Positions 41,900 through 52,481 of a stretch of 64,000 nucleotides of DNA are shown here, piece by piece. Location of the stretch: positions 1,178,001 to 1,242,000 of the forward strand of contig NZ_RKHJ01000001.1 in NCBI RefSeq assembly GCF_003752465.1. Direction: 5' to 3'. Made by a program: the position numbers and the translations under genes. The first letter of the stretch is position 1, and every line of letters begins with the position of its first letter. The notes beneath the pieces are model-generated. The model worked only from the letters and a program-made list of their open reading frames with translations, searched no databases and had not been told where the DNA came from. This stretch comes from Agrococcus jenensis (GTDB lineage: Bacteria > Actinomycetota > Actinomycetes > Actinomycetales > Microbacteriaceae).

Positions 41900-43243
41900 A
41901 TGGCCACACTTGCCGCAGAGCGCTACCCCAGCCGGTTCGATCCGTCCCGGCTCGACGAGGTCGAACCCGCCATGCGCGCCAACATCGAGCGCCGCCTCGA
42001 CGTGCTCGGGCCGGGCTACCTGCTCATCTACAACGACCCGGTCGCGTTCGTGCGCGGCCGGGGAGCGCACCTCTTCGACGCCGACGGCCGCGACTACCTC
42101 GACGCGTACAACAACGTGCCCGTCGTCGGCCACTGCCATCCGCACGTCGTCGAGGCCGTGAGTCGGCAGCTCGCGACGCTCAACACGAACACCCGGTACG
42201 CGCAGGAGGGGCTCGTCGACTACGCCGAGCGCCTCGTCGCGCTGCTGCCGGAGCCGCTGCAGCGCGTGACGTTCGCCTGCTCGGGATCGGAGGCGAACGA
42301 CCTCGCGCTCCGCGTCGCGCGCCACCACACCGGCCACGAGGGCGTCATCGTCAACCGGTACGCCTATCACGGCATCACACGAGAGGTCGCGGGCATCTCG
42401 CCCGCCCTGGGGGAGGGATCGCCGCTCGGCGCCAACGTGCGGGTGATCGACCCGCCGGACCCGACCCTCGTCCCGGCGGGCGGCGACCTCGCCAGCCACA
42501 TGCTCGACGAGACGTGGCGGGCGATCCACGATCTGCGCCGTCACGGGTTCGGCACCGCGGCGCTCGTGCTCGACCTGTCGTTCATGAGCGACGGCATCTT
42601 CCCCGAGCAGGACGGCTACCTGCAGGGCATGGTCGACGAGGTGCACGCCGCGGGCGGCGTCTTCATCGCCGACGAGGTGCAGGCTGGGTTCGCGCGCGTC
42701 GGTGCCGGCTTTTGGGGCTTCGCCCGCCATGGCGTCGTGCCCGACATCGTCACCATGGGCAAGCCGATGGGCAACGGCATCCCGCTGTCCGCCGCCGTCT
42801 TCCGGCCCGAGGTGGCGCGCGACTTCGGCGAGCAGGTGCGCTACTTCAACACGTTCGGCGGATCGTCCGTGCCCATCGCCGCGGGGGCCGCGGTCCTCGA
42901 CGTGTTCGAGCAGGAGCGCGTCCCCGAGCGAGCGGAGCGCGTCGGTGCTCGGCTTCGCGCGGGCATCGGCGCGCTGCTGGCGGACTCGCCGCACGTCGCC
43001 GACGTCCGCGGGTCGGGGCTCCTCGCGGCCGTCGAGATCGTGGAGGACCGCGACGGTCGAGCACCGGATCGCGCGCGCACGACCCGCGTGATCGACGGGA
43101 TGCGGGAGCAGCGGATCCTCATCAGCGCGGCCGGCCCCGGCGTCAACGTGCTGAAGATCCGACCGCCGCTCGCGTTCGACGACGCGGACACCGACCGCTT
43201 CCTCGAGTCCCTGGAGGGCGTGGCGCGCCGCGAGCTGCGCTAG
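41900..43243 (+). CDS. Class III PLP enzyme of the AGXT2L/phospho-lyase type
   Basis: The 447-residue protein is a fold-type I class III enzyme: Schiff-base Lys288 lies in TMGKPMGNGIPL, a version of the MGKPMGNGHP signature of ethanolamine-phosphate and 5-phosphohydroxylysine phospho-lyases, and FNTFGGSSVPIAAG follows. VFIADEVQAGFARVG carries the PLP-ring Asp. The adjacent kinase supports phospho-lyase chemistry (release of phosphate and ammonia, giving an aldehyde) over transamination. The aldehyde could be oxidised by the dehydrogenase encoded at 34917. Its 3' end overlaps the convergent ROK gene by four bases. Confidence 0.82.
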   Translation: MATLAAERYPSRFDPSRLDEVEPAMRANIERRLDVLGPGYLLIYNDPVAFVRGRGAHLFDADGRDYLDAYNNVPVVGHCHPHVVEAVSRQLATLNTNTRYAQEGLVDYAERLVALLPEPLQRVTFACSGSEANDLALRVARHHTGHEGVIVNRYAYHGITREVAGISPALGEGSPLGANVRVIDPPDPTLVPAGGDLASHMLDETWRAIHDLRRHGFGTAALVLDLSFMSDGIFPEQDGYLQGMVDEVHAAGGVFIADEVQAGFARVGAGFWGFARHGVVPDIVTMGKPMGNGIPLSAAVFRPEVARDFGEQVRYFNTFGGSSVPIAAGAAVLDVFEQERVPERAERVGARLRAGIGALLADSPHVADVRGSGLLAAVEIVEDRDGRAPDRARTTRVIDGMREQRILISAAGPGVNVLKIRPPLAFDDADTDRFLESLEGVARRELR

Positions 43244-44406
43244 TCCGTCGGCCCGACGGCGGGAGGCCGCTCGCCGGCGTCGCCCGCGATCCTCGACGAG
43301 ATCGATCGCTGGACGGCCCGGCGCGCGATGAGCGCCGCACCGGCGGAGGTCGAGTGCCCACGCGTGCTCGGGTCCGCGGTGATGATCCGCGGCGGCTCCG
43401 CCAGCTGCTCGGACAGCTGCGCCGCCACAGCCGGGAGCATCAGCTCGACGAGCGGCACGAGGCGACCGGCCAGGACCACCACGGGGGGATCCGCCATGAC
43501 CGCGACGACCCGGAGCGCCGCGACGAGTGCCGCCGCGAACGTGCTGCGGATCCCGTCAGCCTGCGGGTCGAGCTCGGTCCAGAGCTCGTCGACGTGCCCG
43601 AGCTGGACCCCGCGCAGCGATGCGTAGGACTCGAGCCCGTGCGTGCTCAGGAGTGCCCCGAGCGTGCTGTCCGCCGCGGGGTCGTGGAACGGCAGCAGCG
43701 AGAAGTCGCCGAAGGCGCTGCTGAACCCGCGCGCGCTCGAGCCGTCGCGGCGGCGCATGGCGACCGTCAGCACCGTGCTCATGTTCAGGAGCACGGGACC
43801 GACGGTCCCGGGGACGACGCCCTCCATGGTGAGCCCTGCGAGGGCCATGTTCGCGTCGCTGTCGAACGTCACGGGCGCGCCCACGGCGGCCGCCAGCTCG
43901 AGCGCGAAGTCGGTGCCGGCGAGCGGGCCGAACGTCAGCGGCGGTCGCGAGATCTCGACGCCGCGCAGCACGCGTGCGGGCACCGCCACCGCGACCCCCC
44001 GCAGCGGTGCGCCGGATGCGCGGCTCGCCACGTCGATCCTCGTCGCGAGCCATGAGACCGCCGCGGCGCGGGAGTCCCAGGTGGGGGTGGCCTCGGTCGC
44101 CCACGCCAGCTCACGACCCACGATGTCGGTCGCGAGCACCCCGGTGCTCTGCAGCCCGAGGCTGACACCGATGACGTGCCCGAGCGAGCGCGGGATCGTG
44201 AGGCCCTCCGGCCGCCGTCCGCGCTTCGATGCGTGCGGAGCGAGGTCCGCAGGCACCACGAGGCCCTGCGCAGCCAGGTCGTCCACCAGGCGGGAGACGG
44301 TCGCCTTGCTCAGTGCGCTGGCTGCGACGAGATCGCCTCGCGTCGCGATGTCGTGCGACAGCAGCGCGTCGAAGACGCTGGCGAGGTTGCGCGACCGCTC
44401 GCTCAC
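43240..44406 (-). CDS. ROK-family transcriptional regulator
   Basis: An N-terminal winged helix (TRGDLVAASALSKATVSRLV in part) precedes a ROK sugar-kinase-like domain with IGVSLGLQSTGVLATDI as the phosphate-binding start. The DNA-binding part makes it a repressor rather than a kinase. The usual ROK zinc motif CxCGxxGC is absent (no Cys at all in that region) and FDSDANMALAG replaces the catalytic NDANAA-like strand, so the sugar site looks degenerate. It converges on the phospho-lyase gene and is two bases from the GntR gene, whose operon it may share. Confidence 0.8.
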   Translation of the reverse strand: MSERSRNLASVFDALLSHDIATRGDLVAASALSKATVSRLVDDLAAQGLVVPADLAPHASKRGRRPEGLTIPRSLGHVIGVSLGLQSTGVLATDIVGRELAWATEATPTWDSRAAAVSWLATRIDVASRASGAPLRGVAVAVPARVLRGVEISRPPLTFGPLAGTDFALELAAAVGAPVTFDSDANMALAGLTMEGVVPGTVGPVLLNMSTVLTVAMRRRDGSSARGFSSAFGDFSLLPFHDPAADSTLGALLSTHGLESYASLRGVQLGHVDELWTELDPQADGIRSTFAAALVAALRVVAVMADPPVVVLAGRLVPLVELMLPAVAAQLSEQLAEPPRIITADPSTRGHSTSAGAALIARRAVQRSISSRIAGDAGERPPAVGPTD

Positions 44407-44407
44407 C

Positions 44408-45136
44408 TCATCGCTCGTCGCCCTCGCGCCGCCAGGAGGGGCGATGCGGCCAGGTGGCCCCCTGCGGCTCTGTCAGCTGCCGCTCCGCACTGCTGAGCGA
44501 GAGGTGCCGGTGCAGGGTGCCGTGCAGCACGGCCATGTCACCGTCGCGCAGCTGCTCGGCGATGGCGCGGTGGCTGGGGATCACGCGCTCGGGTCGCGGA
44601 TACGCGCCCGGGAAGTGCGTGAGGGACATGAGCGCCTCGGTCGCGAGCGTCGCGTAGGCGCGCGTGAGCCGGCTGTTGCCGGCCTCGCTCACGAGCCGGG
44701 TGTGGAACTCGAGGTCGAGTCGTCCGAGCGTGGTCCAGTCGTCGGACGCGAGCGCCGCCTGCATGCGGTCGACGATAGCGTCCAGCACCTCGGCGGTCGC
44801 AGCGCAGCGCTCCGGTCCGCCTCGCAGGAGGATCTCCGCTGCGGCGCACTCGATCACCTCGCGGGAGTGGTAGATCTCTGCGACATCGCGGGTGGTGAGC
44901 TCCTGCACGAAGACCCCGCGGTTCGGGCGCGACAGCAGCAGCCCCTCCTGCACGAGGCGGTGCAGCGCCTCCCGCACCGGGCCGCGCGAGACGTTGAGCT
45001 GGCTCGCGACCTGCGCCTCGTTGATCTGATCGCCGGGCGAGAACGCGCCGTCGATGATGCCCTCGCGCAGCTGGTCGGCGATGACCACCGCGGTGGGTCG
45101 GCTGTTGATGACCGAGAGGGTCTGGACGCCGTTCAT
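44408..45136 (-). CDS. GntR/FCD-family regulator of the catabolic block (paralogue of 18490)
   Basis: The 242-residue protein starts MNGVQTLSVINSRPTAVVIA and has the same recognition helix as the 18490 protein (VSRGPVREALHRLVQEGLL). The FCD domain shows DLEFHTRLVSEAG and SHRAIAEQLRDGD, supplying Asp/His metal ligands. GGGAG precedes the ATG. Its own promoter contains GATTGTAGACAATT, and the divergent cupin promoter contains the perfect palindrome, as expected for a local autoregulated repressor. The ROK gene lies directly downstream. The ligand is unknown, but FCD proteins usually bind hydroxy- or amino-acid-like carboxylates. Confidence 0.85.
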   Translation of the reverse strand: MNGVQTLSVINSRPTAVVIADQLREGIIDGAFSPGDQINEAQVASQLNVSRGPVREALHRLVQEGLLLSRPNRGVFVQELTTRDVAEIYHSREVIECAAAEILLRGGPERCAATAEVLDAIVDRMQAALASDDWTTLGRLDLEFHTRLVSEAGNSRLTRAYATLATEALMSLTHFPGAYPRPERVIPSHRAIAEQLRDGDMAVLHGTLHRHLSLSSAERQLTEPQGATWPHRPSWRREGDER

Positions 45137-45181
45137 GCGAGCTCCCGACTCCGGGGCGGTGCGGATGGCCCGACGCCGATG

Positions 45182-45195
45182 GATTGTAGACAATT
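45182..45195 (-). promoter_or_regulatory. GntR-type palindrome over the gntR -10
   Basis: GATTGTAGACAATT; on the minus strand it contains TACAAT, a good -10 for the gntR gene, consistent with autorepression. Confidence 0.6.
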
Positions 45196-45236
45196 TCAGG
45201 GTACGCGCGATTGCTGGCCCTGCCTAGGTGGTTGTC

Positions 45237-45271
45237 GATTGTTGACAATCGAAACCCGGCCATTCGATACT
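45237..45271 (+). promoter_or_regulatory. Promoter with perfect GntR-type palindrome for the cupin gene
   Basis: GATTGTTGACAATC (45237-45250) is identical to the site at 27574 and contains -35 TTGACA (45242-45247). An 18-base spacer leads to -10 GATACT (45266-45271). Confidence 0.7.
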
Positions 45272-45328
45272 GGGATTGCGCAGCCCCACAGGGAGGGCGC
45301 GCACCGGCGCAACGAGGAGCGTGCAGCG

Positions 45329-45712
45329 ATGCCGAAGTCCATCCACATCACCGATGTCGTCACGACCGACGCCGGCGAGCACCACGACAAGGCGACCGCG
45401 GAGGAGCCCGGCCAGACCGAGTCCTCCCGCACCGTGTGGGAGTCGGCCGAGGGCATCCGCTCGGGCGTCTGGGAGGTCACCCCCGGCGCCTTCAGCAGCA
45501 CCCGCCCGGAGTACCACGAGATGTGCCAGATCGTCTCGGGCCGAGCGACCATCTTCGAGGAGGACGGCTCGAGCTTCGAGGTGCAGGCCGGCTCGCTCTT
45601 CGTCACGCCCGAGGGCTGGAAGGGCCGCTGGGTCGTGCACGAGACGCTGCGCAAGGCGTGGGTGGTCATCCCCTTCGCCGCACTGGCCGCCCCGGTGCGC
45701 AGCGACGCGTAG
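45329..45712 (+). CDS. Cupin-domain protein (DUF861/EutQ-like)
   Basis: The 127-residue single-domain cupin has SGVWEVTPGAFSSTRPEYHE, then MCQIVSGRATIFEEDGSSFE and LFVTPEGWKGRWVVHETLRK. This is the DUF861 (EutQ/ureidoglycine-aminohydrolase-like) pattern, in which one or two metal ligands are often lost. GAGGAG lies about nine bases before the ATG. It is divergent from the GntR gene with two palindromes between, so it belongs to the same regulon. Such cupins accompany amine catabolism genes, but its reaction is unknown. Confidence 0.75.
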   Translation: MPKSIHITDVVTTDAGEHHDKATAEEPGQTESSRTVWESAEGIRSGVWEVTPGAFSSTRPEYHEMCQIVSGRATIFEEDGSSFEVQAGSLFVTPEGWKGRWVVHETLRKAWVVIPFAALAAPVRSDA

Positions 45713-45731
45713 GCACTCGGCACGACAGAGC

Positions 45732-45763
45732 AGAGGCGCCGCCCCGATCGGGGCGGCGCCTCT
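45732..45763. terminator. Strong terminator between cupin and copper genes
   Basis: AGAGGCGCCGCCCC-GATC-GGGGCGGCGCCTCT is a perfect 14-bp stem, able to serve both convergent units. Confidence 0.85.
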
Positions 45764-45781
45764 TCCGGCGTCGGGCGCCGA

Positions 45782-46105
45782 TTACGCGGCGGCCGCCGCG
45801 TACTTCTCGGGGGCTGCGTCGAAGAGCGGGCCGCAGGCGGCGCAGCAGAGGTAGTACTTCGTGCCCTCGTGCTCGCGGACGAGTCCGGCGGCCTCGGCGT
45901 CGGCCTTGTTGACGTAGTTGCCGCGCATCACGAGGCACTCGGCCGTCTCGGACTCCACGGCCGCGACGTCGTGGTGGTGCGCGCCACCATCGGTGCCGTG
46001 GTCGTGCGCGCTGTGGTCGTGAGCGGTGGTCTCCGCAGCGCTGGTCTCCGCAGCTGCCGCCTCGGTGGCCGTGTCGGTCGCTGCGTGGTTGTGGGCTTCG
46101 CACAT
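45782..46105 (-). CDS. His-rich YHS-domain protein of the copper operon
   Basis: The 107-residue protein has a His/Ala/Thr-rich head (HDHSAHDHGTDGGAHHHD) that could bind metal, followed by a YHS/TRASH-like unit: ECLVMRGNYVNKADAEAAGL then YYLCCAACGPLFDAAPEKYA. The Cys pattern (C, then CC-x2-C) is what such domains use to bind copper or other soft metals. AAAGGAA precedes the ATG. It is the last gene of the copA operon and could hand copper to or from CopA. The exact role of stand-alone YHS proteins is poorly known. Confidence 0.75.
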   Translation of the reverse strand: MCEAHNHAATDTATEAAAAETSAAETTAHDHSAHDHGTDGGAHHHDVAAVESETAECLVMRGNYVNKADAEAAGLVREHEGTKYYLCCAACGPLFDAAPEKYAAAAA

Positions 46106-46152
46106 GGTGGTGTTCCTTTCGGGTGGGGGAGGTCAGGCGTCGTCGCCGGGCA

Positions 46153-48453
<2,301 letters not shown>

Positions 48454-48494
48454 GGTGCTGATCCTTCTCGTGGAGTGCGTGGGGCCCGGACAGC

Positions 48495-49487
48495 TCAGTG
48501 GCTGTCGTCGTGGCCGTCGTCAGCGGGCGCGGGGCTCTCGGCGGGAGCGTCGGTCTCGGCGGGCGCCTCGGTGGCGGCCGTGGCCTCCCCAGAGGTGCTG
48601 AGGACGAACGAGGCCGAGTGGACCTCGCCGTCGACCTGGAAGTCGAAGTAGAGCAGGTAGCGTCCGGCCGTCGGGGCCTCGGTGGCGAACTCGACGGTGG
48701 GTCCGGAGACCTGGCCGGGCTCGGGCTCGGCGCCCTCGGGGTGCACGTGCAGGTAGGCGAGGTCGCCGTCGCGGAGCGCCACCAGGTGGCCGAAGGCGCC
48801 GAGGTAGGGCTCCATCGTCGTCACGGGCTCGCCGTCGCGGCTCACCTCGAGGCTGAGCGTCGAGCTGCCGCCCGCGGCGAGATCGCCCGAGAGCGTCACG
48901 TCGAAGTCACCGGCAGTGGCCTCGCGCACCTCGTCCTCGACCGCGACCGGGGCGAAGTCGCCCTCGACGCTGATCGTGCGGGTCAGGGTGACGCCGGCGT
49001 CGGCGGTGCCCGGCGTGAAGTCGGTGAAGACGCGGTAGGTGCCCGCCTCGTCCCAGCTCCACGGGATCGTCCACTCGCCCGCGTCGTCGATCTCGGGGTG
49101 CACGTGGCGGAACTCGCTGCCGTCCGATCGCACGACGATGAGGTGCAGGTCCTTCTCGTGCTCCTCGGTGTACTCGCGCAGCGGGTCGCCGTTCGGGTCG
49201 AGCACCGTGAAGGCCAGCTCGCCCTCCTCGCCGACCGCGGCGGGCGCCGCGACCGGGCTGAGGCTGTAGCCGTCGGCCTCGAGCGACAGGCCGGGGAGCG
49301 CCGCGCCGGCCGCCTCGGGGGCGGCAGCCGCGGCGTCCTCGTGGCCGCCGCCGTGCCCGTCCTCGGTCGCCGCGATGCGGTCGGCCACGACGGCGTCGGG
49401 CACGACCGCGCCGGAGACGAGGAATGCCGTGCCGAACGCGGCGACGAGGCCGAGGCCGTAGAGGCTGAGGCGGGCTGGCGTGTTCAT
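48495..49487 (-). CDS. Secreted or membrane-anchored copper-associated protein
   Basis: One N-terminal hydrophobic segment ([21 protein letters not shown]) anchors or exports this 330-residue protein. The rest looks like two beta-sandwich units, each containing a His pair before Pro-Glu: [11 protein letters not shown] and [11 protein letters not shown] His-rich stretch ([10 protein letters not shown]) follows the anchor and the tail ends DDGHDDSH. Similar proteins accompany copZ-copA in actinobacteria and are annotated as heavy-metal-binding. GAGGAA precedes the ATG. I infer periplasm-side copper handling; no enzymatic motif is seen. Confidence 0.7.
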   Translation of the reverse strand: MNTPARLSLYGLGLVAAFGTAFLVSGAVVPDAVVADRIAATEDGHGGGHEDAAAAAPEAAGAALPGLSLEADGYSLSPVAAPAAVGEEGELAFTVLDPNGDPLREYTEEHEKDLHLIVVRSDGSEFRHVHPEIDDAGEWTIPWSWDEAGTYRVFTDFTPGTADAGVTLTRTISVEGDFAPVAVEDEVREATAGDFDVTLSGDLAAGGSSTLSLEVSRDGEPVTTMEPYLGAFGHLVALRDGDLAYLHVHPEGAEPEPGQVSGPTVEFATEAPTAGRYLLYFDFQVDGEVHSASFVLSTSGEATAATEAPAETDAPAESPAPADDGHDDSH

Positions 49488-49582
49488 CGGTTCCTCTTCA
49501 TCGGGATGCGCGGGTCGATCGGGATGCGCGAGTGGAGCTGGGGATGGCGGATGCCTCGGGCGGCCGCGCGGCCGCGGGGGCG

Positions 49583-49795
49583 TCAGGCGACGCGGGCCTC
49601 GTAGCCGGCCTCTTCGACGGCGGCGAAGACCGCGGCGTCGTCGACGGGCGCGCCCGCGGTGGTGACGGCGAGGTGGCCGTCGGTCGAGCTGACCTGGATG
49701 TCGGAGACGCCCTCGATCTGGCCGACCTCCTCGCGGATCGACATCTCGCAGTGTCCGCAGGTCATCCCGGTCACCTGGTACTGGGTGGTTGCCAT
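49583..49795 (-). CDS. copZ: CopZ-like copper chaperone (HMA domain)
   Basis: This is a 70-residue single HMA domain with the metal-binding TGMTCGHCEMSI (C-x2-C), followed by the beta-alpha-beta pattern ending EEAGYEARVA. It would carry Cu(I) to CopA and possibly to CsoR. GGAGGA lies about five bases before the ATG. It is the first gene of the minus-strand copper operon, directly below the CsoR-type operator. Confidence 0.9.
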   Translation of the reverse strand: MATTQYQVTGMTCGHCEMSIREEVGQIEGVSDIQVSSTDGHLAVTTAGAPVDDAAVFAAVEEAGYEARVA

Positions 49796-49853
49796 GTCGT
49801 CCTCCGAGCTTTGGGCCCGAGCGCTGCTGCTCGGTGCTGATACCGTGAACGAT

Positions 49854-49870
49854 ATACCCCAGGGGGGTAT
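49854..49870. promoter_or_regulatory. CsoR-type copper operator ATACCCC-AGG-GGGGTAT
   Basis: A perfect 7-bp inverted repeat with a three-base centre, the known G-tract palindrome bound by CsoR and related Cu(I) repressors. It lies between copZ and the divergent FAD reductase gene, so both would be copper-induced. No csoR gene is seen in the window. Confidence 0.85.
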
Positions 49871-49901
49871 GCATGCAAGGCGCGACGAGAGGGTGGAGCG
49901 G

Positions 49902-51065
49902 ATGGATTCGATCGAGCACGAGGTGGTGATCGTCGGCGCGGGGGCGGCGGGGCACAGCTGCGCCCGCACGCTGCGGAGCGAGGGGTTCGCCGGCCGCATC
50001 CGGCTCGTCAACGGCGAGGGCGGACCGGCGATCAACCGCACGCTCGTCGACACCGGCGTGCTGCCGGGCCTCCTGACGGGGGCGCAGATCGCGCTGCCAC
50101 CGGTCGCGGATGTCGAGGTCGTCGACGCGCGCGCCGTGCGGATCGACGCGTCGACGCGCGCGGTCGTGCTCGACGACGGAGTCGAGCTGCAGGCGGACGC
50201 GCTCGTGCTCGCGTCCGGGAGCGTGCCCCGCCGGCTCGACGACGCCATCGCGATCGACGGGGCGGTGCGCCAGCACGCGCTGCACAGCGCGGCGGATGCC
50301 GAGCAGCTGCGGAGCGCGGTGCCCGACCTCGCGGGGGCGAGCATCGTGGTGCTGGGCGCCGGGTTCATCGGCGCGGAGGTCGCGAGCCACTACGTCGGTG
50401 CGGGCGCCCGGGTCACGCTCATCGGGCGCTCACGGCTGCCGCTGCGCGAGGCGATCGGCGCCGACATCTCGGCGCGGCTCGCGGCCCTGCACGCGGAGCG
50501 CGTCGACGCGCGGCTCGGCGCGCGGGTCGTCGCGATCCGCGCCGCGGGCATCCCGGGGCGCGACGACGCCGTGGTCGTGCAGCTCGACGACGGCAGCGAG
50601 ATCCCCGGGGATGCCCTGGTGGTCGCCGTCGGGTCAGAGCCGGACGCCGCGTGGGCCGGCTTCGACGGCTCGATCGCCGTCGACGACCGCTTCCGCGTGC
50701 CGGCCATGCCCGGCGTGTACGCGGCGGGCAGCGTGTCGGCGCCGGAGCTGCCGCTGGGCCGCGTGCGCGTCGACCACTGGGATGCGGCCACCGCGCAGGG
50801 CGCGCACGCCGCGCGCGCCCTGCTGCACGACCTCGGGCTCGGCGACGACCCGGGCGCGTGGGCGCCGACGACCGGCTTCTCGCTCATGGCCTACGGCGCC
50901 GTGATCGGCGCTCGCGGTGTGCGCGGCGTCGATGCCCGCGAGACGAGCGACGAGCTCGCCAGCGGGGGACTGCTCACCGACTTCGCCGACGCATCCGGCC
51001 GCCTCACGGGCGTCGCCGGCTGGAACGCCGGCCCGCACCTCATGCAGGCGGCCGCCCGCCTCTGA
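49902..51065 (+). CDS. FAD-dependent NAD(P)H oxidoreductase (ferredoxin reductase-like)
   Basis: Two dinucleotide-binding motifs are visible: VVIVGAGAAGHSCARTLRSEG for FAD and VVLGAGFIGAEVASHYVGAG for NAD(P)H. ALVLASGSVPRRL and the PGVYAAGSVS FAD-closing motif are as in rubredoxin/putidaredoxin-type reductases. The 387-residue protein lacks redox Cys pairs of mercuric reductase type, so it should pass electrons to a partner or reduce a small molecule. GGAG precedes ATG 49902; an in-frame ATG at 49869 lies inside the operator. Copper-linked expression is inferred from the CsoR-type site. Confidence 0.8.
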   Translation: MDSIEHEVVIVGAGAAGHSCARTLRSEGFAGRIRLVNGEGGPAINRTLVDTGVLPGLLTGAQIALPPVADVEVVDARAVRIDASTRAVVLDDGVELQADALVLASGSVPRRLDDAIAIDGAVRQHALHSAADAEQLRSAVPDLAGASIVVLGAGFIGAEVASHYVGAGARVTLIGRSRLPLREAIGADISARLAALHAERVDARLGARVVAIRAAGIPGRDDAVVVQLDDGSEIPGDALVVAVGSEPDAAWAGFDGSIAVDDRFRVPAMPGVYAAGSVSAPELPLGRVRVDHWDAATAQGAHAARALLHDLGLGDDPGAWAPTTGFSLMAYGAVIGARGVRGVDARETSDELASGGLLTDFADASGRLTGVAGWNAGPHLMQAAARL

Positions 51066-51073
51066 CCCCGCCG

Positions 51074-51129
51074 CCTGGTGAGCGTTCGCGTCCGAGCTGC
51101 TCTCGACCCGGACGCAGACCCTCACCAGG
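51074..51129. terminator. Large bidirectional hairpin between convergent genes
   Basis: CCTGGTGAG (51074-51082) pairs with CTCACCAGG (51121-51129), enclosing a second stem GCGTCCG/CGGACGC. Confidence 0.7.
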
Positions 51130-51138
51130 CTGGGCGGG

Positions 51139-52401
51139 TCAGCGGGCGGTGCGCTCCGCGGCGGCAGGGGCGCCGCCGAGCGGCGTGAGGCGCGTGAGCT
51201 GCGTCACGTGGCGCGGCTCGAGCTCCTCGAGCGACGAGACGCCGAGCAGCGTCATCGTGCGCTCGATCTCGCCGCGCAGGATCGCGATGGTGCGGTCGAC
51301 GCCTTGACGGCCTCCGGCCATGAGCCCGTAGAGGTAGGCGCGGCCGATGAGCGTGAACTTCGCGCCGAGCGCGATCGACGCCACGATGTCGGAGCCGTGC
51401 ATGATGCCCGTGTCGACCATGACGGTCGCGTCCTTGCCCACCTCGCGCACGACCTGCGGCAGCAGGTGGAACGGCACGGGCGCGCGGTCGAGCTGGCGGC
51501 CGCCGTGGTTCGACAGCACGATGCCGTCGACGCCGCCGTCGATGAGCCGCACGGCATCCGCCACGTTCTGCACGCCCTTGACGACGAGCTTGCCCGGCCA
51601 CATGCCGCGGATGACGTCGAGGTCGTCGTACGAGATGGTCGGGTCCATCGCGGCGTTCAGCAGCTCGCCGACGGTGCCGCCGGTCGTCGAGAACGAGGCG
51701 AACTCGAGCTTGGGGGTGGTGAGGAAGTCGAACCACCACCACGGGCGGGGGATGGCGTTGGCGATCGTCTTCACCGAGAGCTGCGGCGGGATCGAGAACC
51801 CGTTGCGCTTGTCGCGCAGGCGCGCGCCGGCGATGGGCGTGTCGACCGTGAACATGAGGGTGTCGTAGCCGGCCGCCGCCGCGCGCTCGACGAGCCCGTA
51901 GGAGAGCTCGCGCTGGCGCATGACGTAGAGCTGGAACCAGTTGCGGCCGGTCGGGTTGGCCGCCGTGACGTCCTCGATCGTCGTCGTGCCGAGGGTCGAG
52001 AGCGTGAACGGGATGCCCGCGGCTCCCGCCGCACTGGCGCCGGCCGTCTCGCCCTCCGTCTGCATCAGGCGCGTGAACCCCGTGGGCGCGATGCCGAACG
52101 GCAGCGCGCTCGGTCCGCCCAGCACGGTCGTCGAGGTGTCGACGTGCGCGGCCGGGCGCAGGATGTCGGGGTGCAGCTCGACGTCCTCGAACGCCTGCCG
52201 CGCGCGGTGCAGCGAGAGCTCGCCGTCGGCCGCGCCGTCCGTGTAGTCGAACGCGGCAGCGGGCGTGCGCCGCTTCGCGATCGCGCGCAGGTCGCCGATG
52301 GTGAGCGCCGCGTCGAGCCGCCGCTTCCGTCCGTCGAGCTCTGGCTTCTTGAACTGCATGAGCTCGGTGAGCTCACCGATCCTGGGCAGCTGACGCTTCA
52401 T
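51139..52401 (-). CDS. lldD: FMN-dependent L-lactate dehydrogenase or related alpha-hydroxyacid oxidase
   Basis: The 420-residue TIM-barrel flavoprotein has [12 protein letters not shown] near the start, the FMN strands [19 protein letters not shown], and the catalytic His in [13 protein letters not shown] followed by [13 protein letters not shown]. This is the signature of LldD and glycolate/mandelate oxidases. Feeding electrons from lactate into the quinone pool is the usual role. GAGGAT precedes the ATG. A GntR gene lies upstream in the same direction and a perfect TGGTC-type palindrome sits just before lldD, supporting lactate or another 2-hydroxyacid as inducer. Confidence 0.85.
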   Translation of the reverse strand: MKRQLPRIGELTELMQFKKPELDGRKRRLDAALTIGDLRAIAKRRTPAAAFDYTDGAADGELSLHRARQAFEDVELHPDILRPAAHVDTSTTVLGGPSALPFGIAPTGFTRLMQTEGETAGASAAGAAGIPFTLSTLGTTTIEDVTAANPTGRNWFQLYVMRQRELSYGLVERAAAAGYDTLMFTVDTPIAGARLRDKRNGFSIPPQLSVKTIANAIPRPWWWFDFLTTPKLEFASFSTTGGTVGELLNAAMDPTISYDDLDVIRGMWPGKLVVKGVQNVADAVRLIDGGVDGIVLSNHGGRQLDRAPVPFHLLPQVVREVGKDATVMVDTGIMHGSDIVASIALGAKFTLIGRAYLYGLMAGGRQGVDRTIAILRGEIERTMTLLGVSSLEELEPRHVTQLTRLTPLGGAPAAAERTAR

Positions 52402-52417
52402 GGTCGATCCTCGTCGA

Positions 52418-52432
52418 TGTGGTCGGACCACA
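52418..52432 (-). promoter_or_regulatory. LldR/FadR-type operator TGTGGTC-G-GACCACA
   Basis: A perfect 7-bp inverted repeat whose core TGGTCGGACCA fits the TGGTNNNACCA sites of GntR/FCD regulators such as LldR and PdhR. It lies 16 bases upstream of the lldD start codon. Confidence 0.75.
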
Positions 52433-52481
52433 CGAACGATAGCCGCCCTCGGGCGGCCCGGTCAAGGGACCGAGGCGCCGG

